Below are positions 25,402 through 32,847 of a DNA stretch of 46,745 bases, piece after piece. The stretch comes from an uncultured bacterium (GTDB taxonomy: Bacteria; Verrucomicrobiota; Lentisphaeria; Victivallales; Victivallaceae), in NCBI GenBank assembly GCA_949297015.1, contig CASFRF010000034.1, positions 1-46,745 of the forward strand. The letters run 5' to 3'. The first letter of the stretch is position 1. Every line of letters begins with the position of its first letter. The notes beneath the pieces were generated by a model. It was given only the letters and a program-made list of their open reading frames with translations, was not told the origin of the DNA and ran no database searches. The translations under genes were made by a program, and so were the position numbers.

Positions 25402-26265
25402 ATGAAAAACTGGGATCTGGAAACCATTCTTCGTCTGTTCCGGGAGGGCGGACGCATCGCGCTGGAGTACTACCGCAATCCACCGACCGAACTCAAGGAT
25501 GACGGTTCGGTGGTGACCGCCGCCGACCGGGAAATCGAGAATCAACTGGCCGCCGAATTCGACCGCCCGGAACAGGGCGTCTATCTGATCGGCGAGGAGA
25601 CGGTCGCCACCCGGAGCGAGGAGTATCTGCAAAACGCCCTCTCCGGAATCGCCTATGTGGTCGATCCGATCGACGGAACCGCCCCCTACACCGCCGGGAT
25701 TTCGGCCTGGGCGATCTCCATCGGCCGGATGGAACGCGGGGTGCTGACCGAGGGCGCGATCTACCTGCCGGTGGCCGACCGGGGGCTGTGCACCGCCGGG
25801 GACGGCGTCGTGGAGATCTCCGGACTGCTGACGGAATCGCAGCCGCGGGTGGCCCCCTTCACCTTTCGCCCCTGCCCCTACTCCCGCGGGGCGCACCTCT
25901 GCATCCCACAGCGGGTGGCCAAATACGGCCGGGTGGAGCTGCCGAATCAGGTCTTCGCCTGGTCGGCCTGCGTGGCGACGCTGGACGGCGTGCTGCGCGG
26001 AAAACTGCACGCCTCGCTGATCTTCTGCAAACTCTGGGATCTGGCGGGATGCTGGCCGCTGCTGTCGCGCTTGGGGGTGGTGTTCCACTTCATCGACGGA
26101 GGCGAGTTCAATCCGGATCTGCGCAACGGCGACTCCTTCCGGCTCGCGCCGGGGCCGTACCGCTGGGAGCTGCGCAACTACGCGGTGGCGGCGCCCACCC
26201 GCGAGGATTCGCGCCATTTGCTGGAACACTGTCAATGCCCGGTGCTGCACCGGGAGGAGTCGTGA
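25402..26265 (+). CDS. inositol-monophosphatase-family phosphatase
   Basis: Mg2+-dependent, Li+-sensitive-type phosphatase fold, 287 residues. The metal-site motifs are all present: GEET after an N-terminal SVVTAADREIE, VVDPIDGTAPY and KLWDLAGCWPLL near the C-terminus. The residues after DPIDGT (APYTAGISAWAISIG) differ from the common T-x-N-F-x-x-G of inositol phosphatases, so the substrate may be another small phosphate such as 3'-phosphoadenosine phosphosulfate products, fructose-1,6-bisphosphate or a sugar phosphate. No signal peptide. It lies two bases upstream of rimO's start region with a good GGGAGGAG inside its end, so the pair is likely co-transcribed. Confidence 0.83.
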   Translation: MKNWDLETILRLFREGGRIALEYYRNPPTELKDDGSVVTAADREIENQLAAEFDRPEQGVYLIGEETVATRSEEYLQNALSGIAYVVDPIDGTAPYTAGISAWAISIGRMERGVLTEGAIYLPVADRGLCTAGDGVVEISGLLTESQPRVAPFTFRPCPYSRGAHLCIPQRVAKYGRVELPNQVFAWSACVATLDGVLRGKLHASLIFCKLWDLAGCWPLLSRLGVVFHFIDGGEFNPDLRNGDSFRLAPGPYRWELRNYAVAAPTREDSRHLLEHCQCPVLHREES

Positions 26266-26267
26266 AC

Positions 26268-27623
26268 ATGAGTCGTGACGTCACGCCGCCGCCGGAAACC
26301 CTCTACCTGGTCAGCCTCGGCTGTTCCAAGAATCTGGTGGATACCGAAGTGCTGGCCGGTCTCGCCCTCAGTTCCAGCTGGGGGCTCACCTTCGATCCGG
26401 AGGAGGCGACTGTCTACTTGATCAACACCTGCGCCTTCATTCCCGACGCCCGGCGGGAGGCGCGGCAGGCGATTCGCGCGGCGGTGCAGTGGAAAAAGCA
26501 TCACCCCCGCGGCCGGATCGCGGTGGCGGGCTGTCTGGTCCAGCATCCGGCGGCGGCCGAGACCCGGCGGGAGTTTCCGGAGGTGGATTGCTGGCTCGGA
26601 GTCAACGCCCTGCCGGAGGCGATCCGGATTCTGCAGACCGGTGCTCCGGTGCCGGAGCCGGAGGATCCGACCTATCTCTACTCCCACGACACGCCGCGGC
26701 TGCAGTTGACGCTGCCGCATTTTGCCTATTTGAAAATCTGCGACGGCTGCAACAACCGCTGCAGCTATTGCAGCATTCCGAATCTGCGCGGGAAACTCCG
26801 CAGCCGTTCGCTGGACTCGGTGGTCCGGGAGGCCACCAACCTGCTGCGCAACGGGGTGCGGGAACTGGTGGTCATCGCCCAAGACATCACCGCTTTCGGG
26901 AGTGATCAGCCCGGCAGCCCCGATGCGGCGGCGCTGCTGCGGGCGCTGGACGAATTGCCGGGCGATCACTGGATCCGGCTGCTGTACACGCATCCGGCGC
27001 ACTACACGGAAGCGTTTATCGAAACGCTGGCCTCGGCGCAGCATGTGGTCCCCTATCTGGATCTGCCGCTGCAGCACATCAACGACCGCATTCTCAAAGC
27101 CATGGGGCGCAAAGTCACCCGGCGCGACATCGAAGCGCTGCTCCGGGAACTGCGCCGGGCGGTGCCGGACCTCACACTGCGCACCACCTTCATCACCGGC
27201 TTTCCCGGCGAGACGGAAGCGGAGTTCGAGGAACTGCTGCAATTCCTGCGGGAACAGCGCTTCGAGCGCTGCGGCGTCTTCGCCTACGCGCCGGAACCGG
27301 GAACCCCGGCGGCGGCGCTCCCCGGGCGGATTCCCGGGAAACTGGCGGAGCAGCGGGCCGCCCGGCTGATGCGCGAACAGGAAAAGATCATGAAACAGCG
27401 CCAGCAGGCGCTGCTGGAGCGCGAGCTCCGGGTGCTGGTGGATCAGGTGGACGGCGATACGGCGGTGGCGAGGGGGCCGATGGACGCGCCGGAGATCGAC
27501 AACCGGATCCTGCTTACCGGTCGCGGGATCTCCCGGTTGCATGAAGGTGAATTTCATCAGGTCCGGTTGCTGCGTTTGCAGGGGGTGGATCTGGTGGCGG
27601 AACTTAAGGAGCAAAAGCGATGA
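26268..27623 (+). CDS. rimO: ribosomal protein S12 methylthiotransferase RimO
   Basis: Radical-SAM enzyme that adds a methylthio group to an aspartate of ribosomal protein S12. 451 residues (E. coli 441). The N-terminal MTTase domain has three Fe-S cysteines (LGCSKNLVDTE, INTCAF, AGCLVQ). The radical SAM site is CDGCNNRCSYCSIP (C-x3-C-x2-C). The GFPGETEAEFEELL segment is typical, and a C-terminal TRAM-like region follows. RimO rather than MiaB is favoured by LVSLGCSKNLVDTEVL and by the length. The start ATG 26268 follows GGGAGGAG (26252-26259); the frame is open much further upstream only as a shadow of the phosphatase gene. Confidence 0.94.
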   Translation: MSRDVTPPPETLYLVSLGCSKNLVDTEVLAGLALSSSWGLTFDPEEATVYLINTCAFIPDARREARQAIRAAVQWKKHHPRGRIAVAGCLVQHPAAAETRREFPEVDCWLGVNALPEAIRILQTGAPVPEPEDPTYLYSHDTPRLQLTLPHFAYLKICDGCNNRCSYCSIPNLRGKLRSRSLDSVVREATNLLRNGVRELVVIAQDITAFGSDQPGSPDAAALLRALDELPGDHWIRLLYTHPAHYTEAFIETLASAQHVVPYLDLPLQHINDRILKAMGRKVTRRDIEALLRELRRAVPDLTLRTTFITGFPGETEAEFEELLQFLREQRFERCGVFAYAPEPGTPAAALPGRIPGKLAEQRAARLMREQEKIMKQRQQALLERELRVLVDQVDGDTAVARGPMDAPEIDNRILLTGRGISRLHEGEFHQVRLLRLQGVDLVAELKEQKR

Positions 27624-28210
27624 ACGTTCCCAACCAGCTGACGACCGGCCGGGTGGTGATAATCCTGATTTTTGTGGTGCTGGCGGCGAACGCCGGGCCG
27701 ATCACGCCGGAGCCCGCCGGGACCATCCTGTGGCTCCGCTGGATCGCCTATGTGCTGGCGGTGCTGGCCGGGCTCACCGATCTGCTGGACGGCTATCTGG
27801 CGCGCAAATGGAATCAGGTGACCGACTTCGGTGCGTTGATGGATCCGCTGGCGGACAAGATTTTCGTCATGGCGACCATGCTGGTGGCCGTGGAGTACCG
27901 GCTGATGCCGGGGTGGATCGCCGTGGCGGTGCTGGCGCGGGAATTCATGGTCACCGGGCTGCGCTCGCTGGCGGCCCGGAAGGGAGTGGTGATCTCCGCC
28001 GACCGCTGGGGCAAGCTCAAAACTGCCATGCAGATGGTGATGCTGGCGCTGGCCGGAGCCTCCTGGGTGGGGCTGTTCGACCTGACCAGCCGCCACACCT
28101 GGCAATGGTATGTCTGGAACGGTTATCTGTGCGGCATCGTGGTGGTGACCGTGCTCTCCGGCTGCGGCTACTTCTACCGCTATCGGCACATCTACTGGGA
28201 TCAGCGCTGA
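27620..28210 (+). CDS. pgsA: CDP-alcohol phosphatidyltransferase, probably PgsA
   Basis: Integral membrane enzyme, 196 residues, that joins CDP-diacylglycerol to glycerol-3-phosphate (phosphatidylglycerophosphate synthase) in known PgsA proteins (E. coli 182). The catalytic motif D-G-x2-A-R-x8-G-x3-D-x3-D is complete in TDLLDGYLARKW...DFGALMDPLADK. Several hydrophobic segments flank it (about 10-25, 38-55, 82-100, 128-150, 160-180). MNVPNQLTTGRVV matches the PgsA N-terminus. It overlaps the rimO stop by ATGA, a pairing common in bacteria. A phosphatidylserine synthase or cardiolipin-type relative is less likely. Confidence 0.88.
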   Translation: MNVPNQLTTGRVVIILIFVVLAANAGPITPEPAGTILWLRWIAYVLAVLAGLTDLLDGYLARKWNQVTDFGALMDPLADKIFVMATMLVAVEYRLMPGWIAVAVLAREFMVTGLRSLAARKGVVISADRWGKLKTAMQMVMLALAGASWVGLFDLTSRHTWQWYVWNGYLCGIVVVTVLSGCGYFYRYRHIYWDQR

Positions 28211-28264
28211 GTTCCGTCCGGCGCGCCCGGCCGGAAAAAAGTGCAAATCTTTTCCCACCCCGGC

Positions 28265-28292
28265 TTGAAACCCCGGATTCCGGAGCTATATT
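28265..28292 (+). promoter_or_regulatory. promoter of pnp
   Basis: TTGAAA (28265-28270), a 16-bp spacer and TATATT (28287-28292). Initiation near 28299 gives a leader of about 175 bases before the pnp start. Confidence 0.65.
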
Positions 28293-28298
28293 ACTCAA

Positions 28299-28473
28299 AA
28301 TCAGGGAAATGGAGAAACCGGAATCCCGCGGCTGAATCCGATGGGGAATTCGGCGCTACCAGCCTCCGAGCCGTGACGTTCGGGGGCTGATACCGCGATT
28401 CCACACCCAATTCAGCGGCCGTTCCGCTCCGTTTCCACAACTTGCAACAGTTATGGCAAACAAGGAGTGTATC
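28299..28473 (+). promoter_or_regulatory. structured leader of pnp
   Basis: The predicted untranslated leader folds into nested stems. GGAATC/GCGG (28320-28331, two bases bulged) pairs with CCGCGATTCC (28393-28402). Inside, 28360-28369 pairs with 28380-28389 over 10 bp with one G-U and a 10-base loop. Two tiny open frames lie within it, at 28309-28335 (8 codons plus stop) and 28341-28376 (11 codons plus stop). In E. coli the pnp leader forms an RNase III-cleaved stem used in autoregulation; a similar role here is inferred. Confidence 0.5.
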
Positions 28474-30585
28474 ATGGCTGAAAGTAAAATCGTCTTCAAT
28501 CTCGATGCCGAACGGACCATGGAGATCTCGACCGGCAAGATGGCGAATCTCGCCGCCGGGTCCTGTCTGGTCCGGCTGGGCGACACCATTGTGCTGGCCG
28601 CGGCCTGTTCGGGCCCGGCCCGGCCGGGGAGTGACTTCTTCCCGCTGCAGATCGACTATCGCGAAAAATACAGCGCCGCGGGAAAATTCCCCGGCGGCTA
28701 CATCAAGCGCGAGGGTCGTCCCTCGGAAAAGGAGATTCTGACCTGCCGGGTGACCGACCGTCCGCTGCGCCCGCTGTTCCCGAAAGGGTTCTTCGACGAG
28801 GTGCAGGTGCAGTGCATGCTGCTCAGCGCCGACGGCAAGAACGAGCCGGATGTGCTGGCCATGGTGGCAGCGTCCGCCGCGCTGACCCTTTCCGACCTCC
28901 CCTTCCAGGGGCCGATCGGCGCGGTCCGGGTGGGCAAGATCGACGGCAAACTGGTGCTGAATCCGACGCACGAGCAGATGGAAAAGAGCACCATCGATCT
29001 GATCTACGCCGGACTCCCCGACCAGGTGAACATGATCGAAGGCTGCGCCCAGGAGTGCACCGAGGCCGAACTCGGCGAGGCGATGCGGTTCGCCAACGAG
29101 GCGGTCAAGGTGATGTGCGCGGCTCAGAGTGAGCTCGCGGCCAAGGCCGGCAAACCCAAGAAGCAGCCGAAGCTCTATCTGGTGCCGGAAGCGCTGATGG
29201 CGGCGCTGGAGAAGTTCTGCGCGCCGAAACTCGAAGCGGTCTGCACCGTTCCGGGCAAACAGGATCGGATGGTGGCCATGGATACGCTGCGCGACGAGGC
29301 GCGGGCGGCGATCCGCGGCGACTTCCCGGAGATGAGCGACGACGACTTTGCGCTGGAGACCGCCAAGGGCTTCGACGATCTGGTCCGCACCACCACCCGC
29401 CGGGTGATTCTGGAAAAACAGTTCCGTCCGGACGGCCGTTCGATCACCGACATCCGGCCGCTGTCGGCGGAAGTCGGCGTGCTGCCGGTGGTGCACGGCA
29501 GTGCGCTGTTCTCGCGCGGCGAGACTCAGGCGCTGGTGATCGCCACGCTGGGCAACGACAAGGACGCGCAGGAGTACGACGATATTTCGAGCAAGAGCGG
29601 ACTTTCCGAAAAGCGCTTCTATCTGCACTACAACTTCCCGAACTTCAGCGTCGGCGAAGTGGGCCGGATCACCGGTCCGGGGCGGCGCGAGATCGGGCAC
29701 GGCGATCTGGCAGAGCGCTCGGTGCGGCAGGTGGTGCCGAAAGATTTCCCGTATGTGATCCGCTGCGTGTCGGAGGTGATGAGCTCCAACGGTTCCACCT
29801 CGATGGCCTCGGTCTGCGGCGCGACGCTGGCGCTGATGGATGCCGGGGTGCCGATCAAGGCGCCGGTGGCGGGCATCTACTGCGGTCTGGTGACCGGAGA
29901 CAACGGCGACCGGCTGCTGCACACCCACAACATCGGGGCCGACGATCACATCGGCGATATGGCCTTCAAGGTCTGCGGCACCCGCGAGGGCATCACCGGC
30001 TTCCAGCTCGACCTCAAGCTGCCGGGGATTCCGATCGACCTCCTGTGCGAGGCGATGGAACGCAACAAGATCGCCCGGAACAAGATTCTCGATGTGATTC
30101 ACGACTGCATCGCCGCGCCGCGTCCGGAGCTGAATCCGCGGGCGCCGCGCATTGAAATCGTGAAGATCAATCCGGACAAGATCGGCGCCTTGATCGGCCC
30201 GGGTGGCAAGAACATCCGTTCGATCACCGAGGATACCGGCGCCAGCATCGACGTCGACGACTCCGGCGAAGTCAAGATCATGGCTTCGGACAAGGAGGCG
30301 CTGGAGGCCGCCAAGAACCGGGTGCTCGGTTGCACCGCGGAGCCGGAGATCGGCCAGATCTACCGCGGCAAAGTGGTCAGCATCCGCGATTTCGGCGCCT
30401 TTGTCGAGATCATGCCCGGCACCGAAGGGCTGTTGCACATCTCCGAAATGGCCGATTACCGGGTCCGCGAGGTCAAGGATATCTGTCAGGAGGGCGATAT
30501 GGTCACGGTGAAGGTGATCGACATCGACAACTCCGGGAAGATCCGGCTCAGCCGGAAAGCGGCGCTGAAGGATCTCGGCGAATAA
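28474..30585 (+). CDS. pnp: polyribonucleotide nucleotidyltransferase (PNPase)
   Basis: Phosphorolytic 3'-5' exoribonuclease and degradosome partner, 703 residues (E. coli 711). Domain order is canonical: first RNase PH domain with FFPLQIDYREKYSAAGKFPGGY, a helical linker, second RNase PH domain (RPDGRSITDIRPLSAEVGVLP, FSRGETQAL, and SGLSEKRFYLHYNFPNFSVGE). The active-site segment VCGATLALMDAGVPIKAPVAG follows, then a KH domain with GALIGPGGKNIRSI and a C-terminal S1 domain with VVSIRDFGAFVEIMPGTEGLLHIS. ATG 28474 is preferred because AAGGAG (28462-28467) lies 6 bases before it; an in-frame ATG at 28453 has no such site. Likely a single-gene transcript ended at 30605-30640. Confidence 0.97.
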   Translation: MAESKIVFNLDAERTMEISTGKMANLAAGSCLVRLGDTIVLAAACSGPARPGSDFFPLQIDYREKYSAAGKFPGGYIKREGRPSEKEILTCRVTDRPLRPLFPKGFFDEVQVQCMLLSADGKNEPDVLAMVAASAALTLSDLPFQGPIGAVRVGKIDGKLVLNPTHEQMEKSTIDLIYAGLPDQVNMIEGCAQECTEAELGEAMRFANEAVKVMCAAQSELAAKAGKPKKQPKLYLVPEALMAALEKFCAPKLEAVCTVPGKQDRMVAMDTLRDEARAAIRGDFPEMSDDDFALETAKGFDDLVRTTTRRVILEKQFRPDGRSITDIRPLSAEVGVLPVVHGSALFSRGETQALVIATLGNDKDAQEYDDISSKSGLSEKRFYLHYNFPNFSVGEVGRITGPGRREIGHGDLAERSVRQVVPKDFPYVIRCVSEVMSSNGSTSMASVCGATLALMDAGVPIKAPVAGIYCGLVTGDNGDRLLHTHNIGADDHIGDMAFKVCGTREGITGFQLDLKLPGIPIDLLCEAMERNKIARNKILDVIHDCIAAPRPELNPRAPRIEIVKINPDKIGALIGPGGKNIRSITEDTGASIDVDDSGEVKIMASDKEALEAAKNRVLGCTAEPEIGQIYRGKVVSIRDFGAFVEIMPGTEGLLHISEMADYRVREVKDICQEGDMVTVKVIDIDNSGKIRLSRKAALKDLGE

Positions 30586-30604
30586 ACCGCGATACCCGAT
30601 TATC

Positions 30605-30640
30605 AAGGCGCGCTTCGTCTCGGGCGGGGTGCGCCTTTTA
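30605..30640 (+). terminator. terminator after pnp
   Basis: AAGGCGC (30605-30611) can pair with GCGCCTT (30631-30637) around a 19-base loop, with a T-rich end (TTTTA). It lies between the pnp stop and the next start at 30665. Confidence 0.6.
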
Positions 30641-30664
30641 TGTATCACACACAAGGAACAGGTT

Positions 30665-32728
30665 ATGAACGAGCATGTACGGGAACACCTCCGGGAGCTC
30701 CGGAGCGGAGCCGGGGCGCGCCGCGAGGCCTTCCAGAGCCGACTTCGCGAACAACTGCGTCCGTTGCTGAACGAGCAGGCGGAATGGAAGTTCGAGCTGA
30801 CCACGGAGTTTGGTCGTCAGGATCTGCAACTCTGTGCGGCGTTTCTGGCCGGCAACGCGGAGGAACGGGCCTTCGCCAATCTCTGGCTGCGCCGGATTCC
30901 CTTCGCCACCGTGGACCGGTGCGTGCCGGGGCCGACCACCGCCAATCCGGGGGCGGCCGCCGCCGGACAACGTCACTTCGGCATTTTCGACACCAGCATC
31001 GCCTGCGAATATCTGCTGCTGTTCGCGGAGCAGCTGGAGCCGGAGACAGAACAGCTGCTGCTTCGCTACCTGGCCGAGGGGCTGGAAGACTATCCGGGCA
31101 TGCCCGCCCCCGACTTTCAGTTTCACGGCTACAACACCAACATGCCGGCCATGGCGGTCAAGACGCTGATCTGCGGCGGCGAACTGCTGCACGACGAGCG
31201 CTCGCTGGAGGTCGGCCGCTGGAAACTGCGGCGGCTGGCCGGTCAGCTGAGCCGGGCCGGCGTGATCTCGGAATACAACAGCCCCAACTACACGCCGGAT
31301 ACCGTCGGCCAGCTGAGTACGCTGGCCCGTTACGCCCGCGATCCGGAGTGCCAGGAGCTGGCCGCCAAGTGCGCCCGCCGGGTCTGGCTGGATCTGGCCG
31401 CGCACTATCACCCCGGACTCCGGACTCCGGCGGGGCCGTTCAGCCGGGCCTACGCCCACGATTACAACGGGTATTTGTCCAGTGAGTGCGGCTTGCTGTG
31501 GTTTCTGTTCGGGCCGGAGGCGACCGCCTTCAGTGCGCTGGAGGCGATCACGCCCCGCCCCGGGCTGGAGCTCATGCACGGCAACGACTGGCTGGAACAC
31601 GCGGCCCGGCTCTGCTGGTACTCGCTGCTCGACGACTTCCTGCTGGAGGAGGAGACGGCGGCGCTGTTTCTGAGCAAATCCTATCCCTTTGAAGTCCGGG
31701 CGTCGGCCGAGCACGGGGATGCCGGTGACGGCTTCTCGCCGATCAAGCGGACCGCGCTGGTCACCCGGCTGGAGGCGGACTTCGCGCTGGGCAGCGTGAG
31801 CTTCCCCTTCCTGAACGGGGTGCAAACCGCCAGTTGTCATCTGGCGGGGAAACCGCTTGCCGCCTCCGGGGTGGCCCCGGTGCTGTACCCGGTTTACAGC
31901 GTCAACCAAGAGCGGCCCGGGAATCGGGAGTATAACGATTTTCAGCGCCGGACCTACGGAGAGGCGGAATTCCACAACCGCGCGACGCTGGTCACGGTTC
32001 AGGAGGAAAAGAGTGTGCTGGTCAGCGCCATTCCCCACCGGACGCTGACGGGTACACCGGTAACCGAACTGGAGCTGCTGCTGGTCGCCCCCGACGCCTT
32101 CGGCCAATTCGGCGGTTTCTTCGATGCCGGGGGCAAGCCGTTGGAGCCCGGGAAACGTTATCCCGCCGACGCCTGGTACGGCGCCGTGCTGGGCGGCGCC
32201 TTTGCCGCCATTCACCCGCTGGCCGGGAATCCCGGCGCCCTCCCCGCGCCGGAAGTGGAACTGTATCGCAACGGTCAGTACCAGCTGCTGGCCATCCGGA
32301 ACTATCGCGGGGCGGAGCGCCGCTTCACCCGCGAGGAGCTGTGCGCCTGTTTCAACGGGTTCACCTTGGAGGCGGCGGCCGCCGCCGATTATCACGGCAG
32401 CTTATCGGCGTTTCTGGAAGCGCTCCAGGCGGCGCAATGGGAGGATCAGTTCTACTTCCGGACCCGGAGGCTGCGCTACCAGCGTCCGGCACTGCCGGAC
32501 CGGCCGGAACTGCAACTTGCCCTCGATTACTCCAGTTGGGCTGACGGCTCCGCGCTGCGCACGGTCAACGGACGCTACGCCCCCGAACCGGTCTGGCAGC
32601 TGACCGGTGAAACGGCAATACCGCCCCTGCTCGGTCAGGATGGCTGCCCGGTGCCGCCGGGCGTTCCCTATCGCTCGTTGCAAGTGGCGTTCTGCCCGGA
32701 TGAACCCTGGGCGATTTTTCACCACTAG
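30665..32728 (+). CDS. uncharacterised protein, (alpha/alpha)-toroid-like
   Basis: 687-residue cytoplasmic-looking protein; I cannot name its family with confidence. The N-terminal half is helix-rich with segments such as HGYNTNMPAMAVKTLICGG (about residues 155-175) and SEYNSPNYTPDTVGQLSTLARYA (about 200-222). This pattern is reminiscent of (alpha/alpha)6-toroid polysaccharide lyases and heparinase II/III-like proteins. The C-terminal half is beta-rich, which also fits lyases of that type. There is no signal peptide, so it would act on imported oligosaccharides or on something else entirely. ATG 30665 follows AAGGA; the frame extends upstream to 30629 over the pnp terminator. It is flanked by terminators on both sides, so it is transcribed alone or by readthrough from pnp. 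Confidence 0.62.
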   Translation: MNEHVREHLRELRSGAGARREAFQSRLREQLRPLLNEQAEWKFELTTEFGRQDLQLCAAFLAGNAEERAFANLWLRRIPFATVDRCVPGPTTANPGAAAAGQRHFGIFDTSIACEYLLLFAEQLEPETEQLLLRYLAEGLEDYPGMPAPDFQFHGYNTNMPAMAVKTLICGGELLHDERSLEVGRWKLRRLAGQLSRAGVISEYNSPNYTPDTVGQLSTLARYARDPECQELAAKCARRVWLDLAAHYHPGLRTPAGPFSRAYAHDYNGYLSSECGLLWFLFGPEATAFSALEAITPRPGLELMHGNDWLEHAARLCWYSLLDDFLLEEETAALFLSKSYPFEVRASAEHGDAGDGFSPIKRTALVTRLEADFALGSVSFPFLNGVQTASCHLAGKPLAASGVAPVLYPVYSVNQERPGNREYNDFQRRTYGEAEFHNRATLVTVQEEKSVLVSAIPHRTLTGTPVTELELLLVAPDAFGQFGGFFDAGGKPLEPGKRYPADAWYGAVLGGAFAAIHPLAGNPGALPAPEVELYRNGQYQLLAIRNYRGAERRFTREELCACFNGFTLEAAAAADYHGSLSAFLEALQAAQWEDQFYFRTRRLRYQRPALPDRPELQLALDYSSWADGSALRTVNGRYAPEPVWQLTGETAIPPLLGQDGCPVPPGVPYRSLQVAFCPDEPWAIFHH

Positions 32729-32752
32729 TCCAACCGGATTCCGAAAAAAACA

Positions 32753-32787
32753 ACCGCCGCGTCAGGGCATTTTCCCGGCGCGGCGGT
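32753..32787. terminator. bidirectional terminator
   Basis: ACCGCCGCG (32753-32761) pairs with CGCGGCGGT (32779-32787). TTTTT follows on the plus strand (32791-32795). A run of A's precedes it (32744-32750), which gives a T run for minus-strand transcripts, so it can stop both converging units. Confidence 0.8.
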
Positions 32788-32804
32788 AACTTTTTCACGG
32801 GCAT

Positions 32805-32836
32805 CGGCGCCCGGCCGCGATCACGGCCGGGCGCCG
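32805..32836. terminator. second hairpin downstream of the secreted-protein operon
   Basis: A perfect 13-bp inverted repeat (32805-32817 with 32824-32836, loop CGATCA) starts 11 bases after the minus-strand stop. It lacks its own T run, so it probably acts with the next hairpin or stabilises the 3' end. Confidence 0.6.
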
Positions 32837-32847
32837 GGGGTGCGGAG

